IMG/VR virus record: IMGVR_UViG_3300010392_000074
Coordinates: 1 to 37,419 of that record
Length of the DNA stretch: 37,419 nt
DNA from: a virus
Direction: 5' to 3' (one strand)
Shown: positions 24,676-31,839 of the stretch, one piece after another
Position numbering within the stretch: position 1 is the first letter of the stretch
Layout of the letters: each line of letters opens with the position of its first letter
The notes under the pieces: generated by a model
Database searches by the model: none
Seen by the model: only the letters and a program-made list of their open reading frames with translations
Told to the model about the DNA's origin: nothing
Made by a program: the position numbers and the translations under genes

Positions 24676-25677
24676 ATGAGCAACGGAGCAATAGCAAAAA
24701 GCAAACCCGAACTTCCTAAGCATCCCATGGATGCAGGCTTGGGAATTTTCACACCTGGGCATTTTGACCAGGCCCAACGAGTCGCGACCGCATTGTCGCA
24801 ATCAACACTGGTTCCCAAGCAATACCAGGGACAGGTGTCAGACTGTCTGCTGGCGTTTGACATGGCAGCAAGGTTGAAGGCTAACCCATTGATGGTCATG
24901 CAGAGCCTTTACATTGTGCATGGGAAACCAAGCTGGTCGTCCAGCTTTATCGCGGGAATGATAAACACCTGCGGGAAGTTTGGACCGGTTCAGTATGACA
25001 TGCGTGGGGAAGGGGACGCCAGAGGATGCGTTGCCTTCGCTACATTCAGGGAGACTGGAGAGCGGATCGAAGGGCCAGAGGTGACAATAGGGATGGCAAA
25101 AGCCGAAGGATGGTATGGCAAAAACGGATCCAAGTGGCAAACCATGCCCGAGTTGATGCTGCGATACCGAGCCGTGACCCTGTTTGGTCGACTTTACGCC
25201 CCCGAGATTCTTCTCGGAATGCCGACCCAAGAGGAAGTGATCGACATCGAATCGTCTGTATCCGAGGTTGAAGAGAAAGCCATTCCTCAAGGCAAGATCG
25301 GGGCTCCCCAGGAGCCAAAGGAGGAGCCCGAAACCACCCCAGTGCCTGTGAAAAAGAAACGAGGCAGGCGAAAAGAGACAAAGAGTGAACCCGATGCGAC
25401 CGTGCCAAACGAAGCGCCATCTGGTTCCGCGGATGACCAAAAAACAGAGACCATTGAAGTGTTGCCGGATCCAGGCGAAGAGCCCGAGGAAGTTCAGCAG
25501 CTCAAACAGCTTTTGGCTGACAATGGGTTTTCGTGGTCGGACTTTGTGTTTTTCATGAAGACCGAGCAGGAGTTTGACATTGAAGCGCACGGAACGCCAC
25601 CAAACTTCCTTAGGGCTGTTCTCAAAAATCCAGATGCTTTGCTTGCGGGAATTGACGCCCTGAGGTCTGGACAATAA
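24676..25677 (+). CDS. recT: RecT-family single-strand annealing protein
   Basis: A 333-residue recombinase. Residues ~30-185 carry the RecT core, including AFDMAARLKANPLMVMQSLY, a WSSSFIAGMI segment and the hallmark WQTMPELMLRYRAVTLFGRLYAPE (154-178). The rest is an acidic, lysine- and glutamate-rich linker and a small C-terminal helical domain. RecT anneals single strands produced by a partner exonuclease, here encoded next. It drives recombination-dependent replication or repair. Transcription probably starts at P2. Confidence 0.9.
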   Translation: MSNGAIAKSKPELPKHPMDAGLGIFTPGHFDQAQRVATALSQSTLVPKQYQGQVSDCLLAFDMAARLKANPLMVMQSLYIVHGKPSWSSSFIAGMINTCGKFGPVQYDMRGEGDARGCVAFATFRETGERIEGPEVTIGMAKAEGWYGKNGSKWQTMPELMLRYRAVTLFGRLYAPEILLGMPTQEEVIDIESSVSEVEEKAIPQGKIGAPQEPKEEPETTPVPVKKKRGRRKETKSEPDATVPNEAPSGSADDQKTETIEVLPDPGEEPEEVQQLKQLLADNGFSWSDFVFFMKTEQEFDIEAHGTPPNFLRAVLKNPDALLAGIDALRSGQ

Positions 25678-25689
25678 AGAGGCCAGCTG

Positions 25690-25703
25690 TTACCACATTG
25701 ACA
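25690..25703 (-). promoter_or_regulatory. Copy of ATGTGGTAA motif before the nuclease gene
   Basis: TTACCACAT (25690-25698) is the complement of ATGTGGTAA found at P1 and P3, and it runs into TTGACA (25698-25703) on the + strand. No acceptable -10 lies before the ATG at 25723, so this is more likely a regulatory site than a promoter. Confidence 0.35.
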
Positions 25704-25722
25704 CAGGATAAGGAAAAGAGAT

Positions 25723-26808
25723 ATGAAAAACGAACGAGGAAACTTCATGAGTGCGTCATCTATGACTCGCTATGCACAATGTCCAGCCAGCTTTTTGAGA
25801 GGGAGATGGCTGCCTGACATTAGTTCGGAGGCAGCAGAGAGAGGCACTCGGATTCACGATGCCTTAGAAGCTCAAGACATTGGCGACCTTGAGCACAACG
25901 AAGCTCTGACAACGGAGAAATGCAACGACATTATTTCCGAGATTGTGGACAGGGTTATCGTTCCGCAATTGGAACCTGGGGAACAGTCAGTGACCGAGAG
26001 GGAGACAAGAGTTCAGTCCTTCGCGGGAATATACAGGTATTCAGGCAAGTGGGATCTTTTGGATTATTGGAAGCAATCAAAGGTCGCCATTGTTGCGGAC
26101 TACAAGACAGGGCCAAGAGGGGCCGAACACGCAGCCGAAAACTACCAGCTGGCTTCGCTGGCTGTATTGGCAGCACAGAGACACGGAATGCCGAAAGACA
26201 CTAAACTCTATGTGGCAATTGTTTCTCCGCTGAAGCATCCCAACTACACGATGGCTTCTTACACAGTCAAAGACCTTCCGGCGATCGAGGACGCCCTGGC
26301 CAACATAGCAGAGCATGCCCACAACCCTTATGCCCCTGCTTCAGCCGGTGACCATTGCAGGTATTGTCCCGCTCGACATGCATGCGAGGAGCGAAACGAG
26401 CTTGTGGGCGAAATGGCAAGGATTGAAACACCTACAGCCATCACGGATCCGTTGCAGTTTGCCGAATTACTAAACCTGGGAGACCTTGCTGTATCGGCAC
26501 ACAAAGAGCATAGAGCGTTTGCTAAAACCCTTCTCATGGAGGACAAGATCACGATACCAGGCTGGAAGCTTCAAAAAACAAAAGGCAGGAGCAAAATCAA
26601 ACCGGAGCCATTGATGACCAGAATGGGCGATGAGGGCTACCTCACGGCCATGCTTGGCACCATGGTGAGCGTCACAAAGAAAGGGCTTACGCAGGTAGTC
26701 CGAACCAAAACGGGCAAAGCAGGGAAAGAGTTGGAGTCAGAGGTGAAGCGACTTCTGGATGGGTGCTCGGAGGACGGAAAGCCATCGTTGAGCCTAGTGA
26801 AAGAATAG
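25723..26808 (+). CDS. RecB/Cas4-like exonuclease (PD-(D/E)XK, Fe-S type)
   Basis: A 361-residue nuclease, partner of RecT. N-terminal SMTRYAQCPASF and GTRIHDALEA, then catalytic D...K in VADYKTG (124-130) and the QLASLA helix, follow the RecB-family order. Cysteines C20, C212, C215 and C221 (CPASF; CRYCPARHAC) match the split four-cysteine iron-sulfur site of AddB/Cas4-type nucleases. It would resect double-strand ends for RecT. ATG 25723 has AAGGAAAAGAG upstream; a second start at 25747 is also well placed. Confidence 0.85.
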   Translation: MKNERGNFMSASSMTRYAQCPASFLRGRWLPDISSEAAERGTRIHDALEAQDIGDLEHNEALTTEKCNDIISEIVDRVIVPQLEPGEQSVTERETRVQSFAGIYRYSGKWDLLDYWKQSKVAIVADYKTGPRGAEHAAENYQLASLAVLAAQRHGMPKDTKLYVAIVSPLKHPNYTMASYTVKDLPAIEDALANIAEHAHNPYAPASAGDHCRYCPARHACEERNELVGEMARIETPTAITDPLQFAELLNLGDLAVSAHKEHRAFAKTLLMEDKITIPGWKLQKTKGRSKIKPEPLMTRMGDEGYLTAMLGTMVSVTKKGLTQVVRTKTGKAGKELESEVKRLLDGCSEDGKPSLSLVKE

Positions 26809-26809
26809 C

Positions 26810-27031
26810 ATGAGATCTAGAAACGGAAGCAAGCGGAAGACAGGGACTAAGCATAAAGGAATTGACCTTTCGAAGTGCTTAGCATTCGGCGAAAAGTGGA
26901 CTCAATCAAGGCTTCGGAGGCGGATCAAAGGAGGAATATCAGGCACGAATTACACAAAGCCTGGTCACAATTTAAGACTCAGCTCACCTTTGAATGCCTT
27001 TTTCGGGTTTGTCAGTCGGGCTTTTCGTTGA
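26810..27031 (+). CDS. Hypothetical small basic protein
   Basis: A 73-residue, highly basic protein (KRKTGTKHKG, RLRRRIKGG), starting one base after the nuclease stop. It may bind nucleic acid. No family is recognised. The tight spacing supports translation, but the high charge and short length leave some doubt. Confidence 0.45.
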   Translation: MRSRNGSKRKTGTKHKGIDLSKCLAFGEKWTQSRLRRRIKGGISGTNYTKPGHNLRLSSPLNAFFGFVSRAFR

Positions 27032-27106
27032 TTTAGACTTTGCTGCCAGTGCTCATTATCAAGATTGGAACCCGTGGCAGCTGGGTGTCTGATCAAAAAA
27101 ACAGCG

Positions 27107-27144
27107 GCCTGCCTGGAGTCTAACGTCCTTCAGGTAGGCTTTTT
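27107..27144 (+). terminator. Rho-independent terminator before rusA
   Basis: Twelve pairs form between 27107-27118 (GCCTGCCTGGAG) and 27128-27139 (CTTCAGGTAGGC), with two G-T pairs, followed by TTTTT at 27140-27144. The structure closes the recT-nuclease operon. It lies only nine bases before the rusA ATG, so it could also act as an attenuator. Confidence 0.75.
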
Positions 27145-27152
27145 AAACTAAT

Positions 27153-27635
27153 ATGCTATTCACCATCATTGTTCAAGGGAGACCCGTTCCTCAGCCTCGC
27201 CACGATGTCTTCTTCAACGCTAAGACAAGTAAACAGCGGCATGTATTCAACACGCCCAGGGTAAAAGTTTGGAAGGAACTCATCGCACTTAATTGTGCGG
27301 CTGGACGCATGCCGAGAGGAGAAGAGGGGCCAATTACGATCGACATTGAATTTCGATTTATTCGCCCTAAGAGCCATTTCGACGCGAAAGGGAACCTCCG
27401 GACAAGCTGCAGGGATGCTCGAGTCTCCCTGGGGCAGACAGGGGCGCAGGCTTGCGGCGACGGAGATAATTTAGAAAAAGCAGTCTGGGACGCTCTGCAG
27501 GAGAAGGGCGTCTTCAAAAACGACATTCAGATTTGGGACAACAGACGAAAATCCTTCTGGACCTCGGACCCAGAGCAGGAAGGGGCCACGATCCGACTTT
27601 GGACGGATGGGCCACAAACAGCAATCCAACACTGA
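27153..27635 (+). CDS. rusA: RusA-family Holliday junction resolvase
   Basis: A 160-residue protein. The family's acidic centre is intact: CGDGDNLEKAVWDALQ (101-116), then GVFKNDIQIWDNRRKSFW, including D103, D105, K109, D113 and D124. The opening TIIVQGRPVPQPRHDV also matches. RusA cuts four-way junctions made by recombination and helps clear DNA for packaging. There is no strong ribosome-binding site; the start lies just after a terminator hairpin. Confidence 0.9.
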   Translation: MLFTIIVQGRPVPQPRHDVFFNAKTSKQRHVFNTPRVKVWKELIALNCAAGRMPRGEEGPITIDIEFRFIRPKSHFDAKGNLRTSCRDARVSLGQTGAQACGDGDNLEKAVWDALQEKGVFKNDIQIWDNRRKSFWTSDPEQEGATIRLWTDGPQTAIQH

Positions 27636-27651
27636 AACATCAAAAAAGAAT

Positions 27652-27870
27652 ATGACAGCAACAACCGAAACGAAGCAATTAGACCCGATCAACAGTGCCG
27701 AAGGATCCAACACTAGAGTCCATCCGCAGATCCTGGCAGCTTATAAACATCTCGCAATCACAACGGGATCGACGGTATGGATGTCCGTCAACAGGACCCT
27801 GCTAGCCGAACTGAAAAGGCGGAAAGCATGCCCTGCAGACTGGAATATTAAGGCGCTCCAATCTGAATAA
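27652..27870 (+). CDS. Hypothetical small protein
   Basis: A 72-residue protein from ATG 27652, with AAAGAA upstream. A polar N-terminus precedes a helical region (VHPQILAAYKHLAITTG, MSVNRTLLAELKRR) that could be a small DNA-binding domain. No family is recognised. It lies between rusA and the initiator, just before the first cluster of origin-type repeats. Confidence 0.5.
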   Translation: MTATTETKQLDPINSAEGSNTRVHPQILAAYKHLAITTGSTVWMSVNRTLLAELKRRKACPADWNIKALQSE

Positions 27871-27925
27871 TGTCACGGAAACTGTGACAAAACGTTACGA
27901 ACGTGACAGTCACGCAGAGTCACGC
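27871..27925. repeat. GTCACG repeat cluster upstream of the initiator (iterons, cluster 1)
   Basis: Copies of GTCACG or its complement lie at 27872, 27902 (CGTGAC), 27909 and 27919, with relatives at 27882-27889 (CTGTGACA) and near 27893 (CGTTACG). Bases 27900-27925 are repeated exactly at 28345-28370 inside the initiator gene. The palindrome CGTGACAGTCACG sits at 27902-27914. This is typical of initiator-binding or autoregulatory sites. Confidence 0.7.
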
Positions 27926-27941
27926 AAAAGGGAAAAGCGAT

Positions 27942-28973
27942 ATGTATACGAAAATCTACGAGTGTTTACTGGATAGCTCGGTCTGGCAGCAACCGTCCGA
28001 TACTCGAGTTGTTTGGATCACACTCTTGTTGATGATGGATGAGGACGGAGTGGTTCGGATGGGGTCAATCAGTGCCTTGGCGAGGCGAGCGAATGTCTCC
28101 GACTCAGGGGCCAGGTCGGCGCTCAAATTCCTGGAGGGGCCGGACCCAGACGCAACAGACCAAGAGGACTTAGGAGTGCGCCTAGAGCGGATAACGGGAG
28201 GATGGCTTGTCATAAAGGGGGAGCAATATCGGAACATGAAGACACGCCAGGACATCAGGGAACAGAATCGTCTACGGCAAGCAAAACGCAGAGCACGATT
28301 GCGCGAAAACCAGATGGAATTCAACGGATGCGACGAGCGTGACAAACGTGACAGTCACGCAGAGTCACGCGATGTCACGAAAAGTCACACATCAGAACAG
28401 ATTAGAACAGACTCTAAGAATACTCCCCCCCCCGAGAAAGGGGACGAATCCAACTTTTTTGGCAAGCAAGGGGACGTGGGGCCGAGAGTCACTCCGGACT
28501 TTGCGGAAATCCCAAGCCTTGAGGAAGTGCTGGCGTGGAACGATGGGAGGCTAAGTGCTGACAAGGAATGGCTGGAAACGGCCTACCATGAGGCTGTGAG
28601 CGTTGGATGGCTCGACTACAAGCAAAGACGCATCGTCGCTTGGAAAAGCTATTTCACGGGCATCTGGAGGGCAAAAAGGAACAGACTGAATGAGAGAGGA
28701 CAGAATACGGGAGTGGGCAACAAGGGAAAACAAGAGGAAGGAACCGGAAAGCGTGGGGCAGCATCTACTGCGTATGCTCTCAGGCAAAAGCTTGATGGCG
28801 TCAAAATTGAGATCGGCGGCATCAGAGGAAAACGAGACAGGCTCACGTCAGGGCCCCTCGCCAGCGAGGAAGAACGAAAGATCCGATCCGACTACACCGA
28901 GCAGCTGAAGGAACTGAAGCAGAAGGAAAACGATATACAGCGAAGACTCGCAGATTTAGAGGTGCCGGAATGA
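27942..28973 (+). CDS. Replication initiator-like protein with N-terminal winged helix
   Basis: A 343-residue protein from ATG 27942, preceded by AAAGGGAAAAG; a GTG at 27903 would place the repeats in the coding region. Residues 1-105 (MYTKIYECLLDSSVWQQ, then GSISALARRANVSDSGARSALKFLEGPDP and GGWLVIKGEQYR) resemble the winged-helix domain common in phage replication proteins. The middle (~130-175) is a polar linker whose DNA carries phased repeats and a run of nine C. The C-terminal half is helical and ends in a coiled coil. The arrangement, initiator with the origin inside its gene, recalls lambda O. No helicase or loader gene is evident. Confidence 0.7.
   Translation: MYTKIYECLLDSSVWQQPSDTRVVWITLLLMMDEDGVVRMGSISALARRANVSDSGARSALKFLEGPDPDATDQEDLGVRLERITGGWLVIKGEQYRNMKTRQDIREQNRLRQAKRRARLRENQMEFNGCDERDKRDSHAESRDVTKSHTSEQIRTDSKNTPPPEKGDESNFFGKQGDVGPRVTPDFAEIPSLEEVLAWNDGRLSADKEWLETAYHEAVSVGWLDYKQRRIVAWKSYFTGIWRAKRNRLNERGQNTGVGNKGKQEEGTGKRGAASTAYALRQKLDGVKIEIGGIRGKRDRLTSGPLASEEERKIRSDYTEQLKELKQKENDIQRRLADLEVPE
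28338..28413. repeat. Phased repeat array inside the initiator gene (candidate replication origin)
   Basis: CGTGAC at 28338 and 28347 is followed by GTCACG/A at 28354, 28364, 28374 and 28384, exactly 10 bases apart. AGAACAG then follows at 28394 and 28404 in the same phase. The segment after 28390 is AT-richer. A 10-base step shifts the reading frame each time, so protein coding does not explain it. This is the layout of an iteron origin with a neighbouring melting region. Confidence 0.7.
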
Positions 28974-29203
28974 CGATTCACGAGTATCGACTTGAATGCT
29001 TGCTGGAGGATCTAGAGCGCGAGTGTGACCGTCGGTGTCTTCCCAAGGGGAGCCTCTTCACCCTCGAGACAGCCCCGCCATGGGCTCTAGAGATTATGAA
29101 CGCACATATCATTAGGCTGCGCTCAGGTGATAGGGCCGAATTGGTTTCGGCTTTGAAAGGCATTTACGGATCCGGTCGTGATGATATCGTTGTGTCGGCA
29201 TGA
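28970..29203 (+). CDS. Hypothetical small helical protein
   Basis: A 77-residue protein overlapping the initiator stop by four bases and the next start likewise. Predicted helices (YRLECLLEDLERECDRR, WALEIMNAHIIRL) with two cysteines near the front. No family is recognised. It is part of the same transcript as the initiator and may be its partner; this is only position. Confidence 0.5.
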   Translation: MTIHEYRLECLLEDLERECDRRCLPKGSLFTLETAPPWALEIMNAHIIRLRSGDRAELVSALKGIYGSGRDDIVVSA

Positions 29204-30057
29204 GCGTTTTAACTAAGCCAGTGAAATTCAAGGAAGCCCTGAAAAAGCTGGCAGGGCTTCGTCCTCTACAGATCGCGTTATCGTCAGCGCAATGGGCGTC
29301 TGTCCCAGTCGACATTCGAGAATCGGCGTTTTTTACTGCAAACGTGGAATCCGCAGACGTGCTGTCAAAGCTTCAAGGATTACTGAAAAAGGCGCTAGGG
29401 AAAGCGGTGGAACAATCTCCGAGAGGTAAGGTTCTTACAGTCGGAAGCAAGTCCGCTTTCATTGACATCATGCAACCGTGGATGATTCGCAACGGGTTTG
29501 CAGACGATCTCCCGAAAGGAATACCAAGGGGGAAACGTGGGATCATTCCTGAAAGCCAGGACCTGGGAAGCGCCAGGCGACTTGGGTTGATTTTTGAAAC
29601 ACAGCAGAGAAAGGCTTGGGGATTCGGGTCGATGAAACTAGCGACGGACGATCGGTTGGTGGATGCATACCCTGCATGGAGGTTTGTCAGGGGAGGCTCA
29701 GTTCAAGAACCCAGGCCGGACCACAAGAAACACGAGGGAGCTGTCAGGCTGAAGTCGGACCAAGCATTTTGGATAGCGCGAAACAACCCGAAGTTTGGAG
29801 GCTTTGGCGTTCCCTATGGGCCATGGGGATTCAATAGTCAAATGGACGTCGAAGAGGTTCCTCGATCGGAGGCAGTCAAGCTTGGTTTGATAAAGGAGGG
29901 TCAAAAAATTTCAACGAAAGGACCGCGGTTTAATGAGGCAACACGAGCCTCAATCAGGTCAATGGATCCAGCAATTGTCGGAAAACTAAAAAAGGCACTC
30001 GGCAACAAAGTCGAGATTGTCGACGGAGAGATACGAATAAAGAAAGGCGATAGATGA
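29200..30057 (+). CDS. Minor head protein (MuF-like), displaced
   Basis: A 285-residue protein. The early SSAQWASVPVDIRESAFFTANV stretch, followed by SARRLGLIFETQQRKAWGFGSM, PAWRFVRGG and GVPYGPWGFNSQMDVEEV, resembles phage minor head proteins related to Mu gpF that line the portal region. In Mu-type genomes this gene sits beside the portal; here it lies in a two-gene block with a tailspike, about 11 kb upstream of the portal on the circle. The start overlaps the previous stop. The assignment comes from motif memory, so it is moderate. Confidence 0.6.
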   Translation: MSVLTKPVKFKEALKKLAGLRPLQIALSSAQWASVPVDIRESAFFTANVESADVLSKLQGLLKKALGKAVEQSPRGKVLTVGSKSAFIDIMQPWMIRNGFADDLPKGIPRGKRGIIPESQDLGSARRLGLIFETQQRKAWGFGSMKLATDDRLVDAYPAWRFVRGGSVQEPRPDHKKHEGAVRLKSDQAFWIARNNPKFGGFGVPYGPWGFNSQMDVEEVPRSEAVKLGLIKEGQKISTKGPRFNEATRASIRSMDPAIVGKLKKALGNKVEIVDGEIRIKKGDR

Positions 30058-31187
30058 GGCAGAGAAGATTGAATTTGAACGTCGTGGCAAGTGGGTCGAT
30101 GGGGACTCAGGGCGATACAACCTTTAATATTTTGGACTACGTCAACGACGTCGGAAAAGCGATCGAAGGCAAAGAGGCAGTGGACAACGCATACCACAAG
30201 CTGCAGCGGGACGTTTACGAAAAGATCGTGATACCGACATACGAAGGGACGGAGATGCCCGACAACCCTCCCAGCGAGTTTTGGGCAAGAACTGCAGGGG
30301 CCACGGGAGTCATGATTTATTTCCCGGCAGGCAAATACTTGTGGGAGGGCGTTCCTCAGCTTTGGCCAAGGACTGGAATTTACGGAGACGGATACCTTAA
30401 CACGGTTTTCATTTACTCCGGAAACCAGATCAACAAAGCGAGACCTGAACAGCTGCCGCATTGGCATTTGAGTTCGTACGGAGACCCTTCATTGCTGGTT
30501 CTCGGGACCTGCTCGATTATGGGGACGAAATTCTTAGGAGTGAACGCAGGCATCAGAGACATTCGGTTTGTTCCAGGTCATGGAGGACGCGACAATTCGG
30601 GGATTATTCTTGCTGGTCACCTGATGAATCAGCAGGTCAGGGATTGTAATATCATGCAACACGGGAAAGGCAGGGCAACGGTCGGGCTGGGTACCGTAGC
30701 AGTCCAGGGCGATTGGACGCCCGAGTCGCTAGACGGAATTTATCGGGACGTGAAAGTTCACGGAGGAAGAACCCACACAAGCCACGTCAATGATCTCGTT
30801 GTGGACAACCTGCAGATTGAAAAACCAGAGGCAGGACTTTGGTTATCATCCGTGAAGTTTGGCCACGTTAGGGGATGCCGTTACTACCACAGCAAAGTCG
30901 GGGAAATCTTTACGTCGTGTCACGGCGTGACTGCTGAAAATTTCGCGACCCACTGCGATCTCGGAGGTTACTACAACAAGGCGCTTTCAGTTAAGCTGCA
31001 CCTATTTGAAAACGTCAATGTGGGCTACGCTTACAAGGCGCAGTCTCGAGACGACCGAGACGAGCGACTGAACTTGAAATTCGATGTTTGTGGCAAGGCT
31101 GAAAAGTCGCAACGTGTAGCGGTTGGCACAGAGTTCGAGGAGGCTCTAGGTATCTGGAAGCCTGGAGATCCTGTAGCAGGGACTTGA
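30054..31187 (+). CDS. Tailspike-like beta-helix protein
   Basis: A 377-residue protein. The segment TGVMIYFPAGKYLWEGVPQLWPRTGIYGDG (about 82-111) is the typical entry to a pectate-lyase-like right-handed beta helix. It is followed by short repeating strands (IRDIRFVPGHGG, VRDCNIMQHGKG, LVVDNLQIEKPEAG). The N-terminal ~70 residues would attach to the tail. Such spikes bind or cleave host polysaccharide. Catalytic residues cannot be assigned by eye. Promoter P3 overlaps its stop codon. Confidence 0.75.
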   Translation: MRQRRLNLNVVASGSMGTQGDTTFNILDYVNDVGKAIEGKEAVDNAYHKLQRDVYEKIVIPTYEGTEMPDNPPSEFWARTAGATGVMIYFPAGKYLWEGVPQLWPRTGIYGDGYLNTVFIYSGNQINKARPEQLPHWHLSSYGDPSLLVLGTCSIMGTKFLGVNAGIRDIRFVPGHGGRDNSGIILAGHLMNQQVRDCNIMQHGKGRATVGLGTVAVQGDWTPESLDGIYRDVKVHGGRTHTSHVNDLVVDNLQIEKPEAGLWLSSVKFGHVRGCRYYHSKVGEIFTSCHGVTAENFATHCDLGGYYNKALSVKLHLFENVNVGYAYKAQSRDDRDERLNLKFDVCGKAEKSQRVAVGTEFEEALGIWKPGDPVAGT

Positions 31188-31211
31188 CACTTTCTAGTCA
31201 TGTGGTAAATG
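31184..31211 (+). promoter_or_regulatory. Promoter P3 before the tRNA/RNA region
   Basis: TTGACA (31184-31189), 16 bases, then TAAATG (31206-31211). It shares with P1 the block ATGTGGTAA (31200-31208) at the same distance from the -35 box. The -35 overlaps the tailspike stop. It should drive the tRNA and the structured RNA candidate. Confidence 0.55.
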
Positions 31212-31230
31212 TCAGGAAGTGAGCACGGGA

Positions 31231-31311
31231 ATGAAAAAAAACACGGATCGCAGATCACTTCCGTTTGGAGGTTACAAGGGAAACCCATCCCGGCTGCATC
31301 AAGGTGCGTGA
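31231..31311 (+). CDS. Possible 26-residue peptide
   Basis: ATG at 31231 opens 26 codons (start MKKNTDRRSLPFGGYKG) ending TGA 31309-31311. AGGAAGTGAG lies upstream, but a little far. A perfect palindrome GTGAGCTCAC (31308-31317) and a T-rich stretch follow. It may be a leader peptide or a chance frame. Confidence 0.25.
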   Translation: MKKNTDRRSLPFGGYKGNPSRLHQGA

Positions 31312-31406
31312 GCTCACTTTTTAATTTGGTGTTCGGTCCACCGAGTCCTTCGCAATAGCCTAGGCAAGAGACGGAGCCATGCTCGGGCTTTATAGCAGAG
31401 CGTTTT

Positions 31407-31482
31407 TGCGGGTTGGCGCAGCGGTCAGCGTGTTTGGCTCATAACCAAAAAGTCAGTGGTTCGAATCCACTACCCGCAACCA
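31407..31482 (+). tRNA. tRNA with CAU anticodon (Met, or Ile if lysidine-modified)
   Basis: A complete 76-base cloverleaf: acceptor TGCGGGT/ACCCGCA (7 pairs), D stem GCGC/GCGT, anticodon stem TTTGG/CCAAA around CTCATAA, T stem AGTGG/CCACT with TTCGAAT, discriminator A and encoded CCA. The 1-72 pair (U-A) and the anticodon stem lack initiator features, so it is an elongator tRNA-Met or a tRNA-Ile(CAU). No second tRNA is present. Confidence 0.95.
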
Positions 31483-31483
31483 A

Positions 31484-31690
31484 TTTGCAATTCTCGCTGT
31501 TACCGGCGAGACGGCTGCATGTAGCTGGCACGCATGACGGGGTTCCTGGTCCTCGCAATCAAAACCAGGAAGCTTTTGAATGGCCCGGAGAGTGCGAAAT
31601 TACGCCTCCCGCTGTGAACGTGGCAGCGGGGAAGAGACAGCGATATCTGTGTTTCAGGTGAGACTCCTGATCGGGTCAGCTCTTTTTTTG
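31484..31690 (+). ncRNA. Candidate structured RNA downstream of the tRNA
   Basis: About 200 bases with no convincing gene hold several perfect stems: TCTCGC/GCGAGA (31492-31497 with 31506-31511), TTCCTGGT/ACCAGGAA (31543-31550 with 31564-31571) and CCCGCTG/CAGCGGG (31608-31614 with 31624-31630). A last hairpin (GAG and CTGA with TCAG and CTC, 31660-31682) runs straight into seven T (31683-31689), like a terminator. It may be a phage small RNA co-transcribed with the tRNA. It matches no RNA family that I recognise. Confidence 0.5.
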
Positions 31691-31723
31691 GTAGGATGAT
31701 GAGACCTGCCTCTTGCAACGGGT

Positions 31724-31764
31724 GATCCCCTTCTGACTTCGGTTGGAGGGGGATCTTTTGTTTT
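31724..31764 (+). terminator. Strong rho-independent terminator with UUCG loop
   Basis: Fourteen pairs can form between 31724-31737 and 31742-31755 (GATCCCC with GGGGATC at the base, C-UUCG-G at the tip), three or four of them G-T, followed by TTTTGTTTT (31756-31764). It isolates the tRNA/RNA unit from the genes downstream. Confidence 0.85.
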
Positions 31765-31778
31765 GCCTTCCTTAAAAA

Positions 31779-31792
31779 TACCACATTACCGC
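31779..31792 (-). promoter_or_regulatory. Inverted copy of the P1 operator motif
   Basis: TACCACATTACCGC is the exact complement of 21085-21098 in promoter P1 (GCGGTAATGTGGTA). It lies 48 bases before the ATG of the clamp-like gene. It may be a regulator-binding site. TTGACC follows at 31793-31798 on the + strand but without a good -10. Confidence 0.45.
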
Positions 31793-31839
31793 TTGACCCA
31801 CAAGCCTCACTGAGGCACCTTTTCCTGGAAAGGTTACCT

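Larger units (their letters stand above)
31188..31839. other. Non-coding block: promoter, tRNA, structured RNA, terminator
   Basis: This is the only stretch of more than 300 bases without a substantial gene. It holds most of promoter P3, a possible 26-codon peptide (31231-31311), the tRNA (31407-31482), a hairpin-rich segment ending in seven T (31484-31690), a strong UUCG terminator (31724-31764) and an inverted copy of the P1 motif (31779-31792). I see nothing further in 31312-31406 except a palindrome at 31308-31317. Confidence 0.7.

Noticed and set aside
24838-25674. 278-codon - strand frame opposite recT
   Set aside because: The + strand has the RecT signature, and the - strand product shows no domain and no start signals.
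25698-25727. Promoter for the nuclease gene from TTGACA at 25698
   Set aside because: The only possible -10 boxes overlap the start codon, so a transcript would lack the ribosome-binding site.
31484-31690. Second tRNA or tmRNA downstream of tRNA(CAU)
   Set aside because: No T-arm consensus (GGTTCGAATCC-like) or CCA end is found after 31482, and the stems do not make a cloverleaf.
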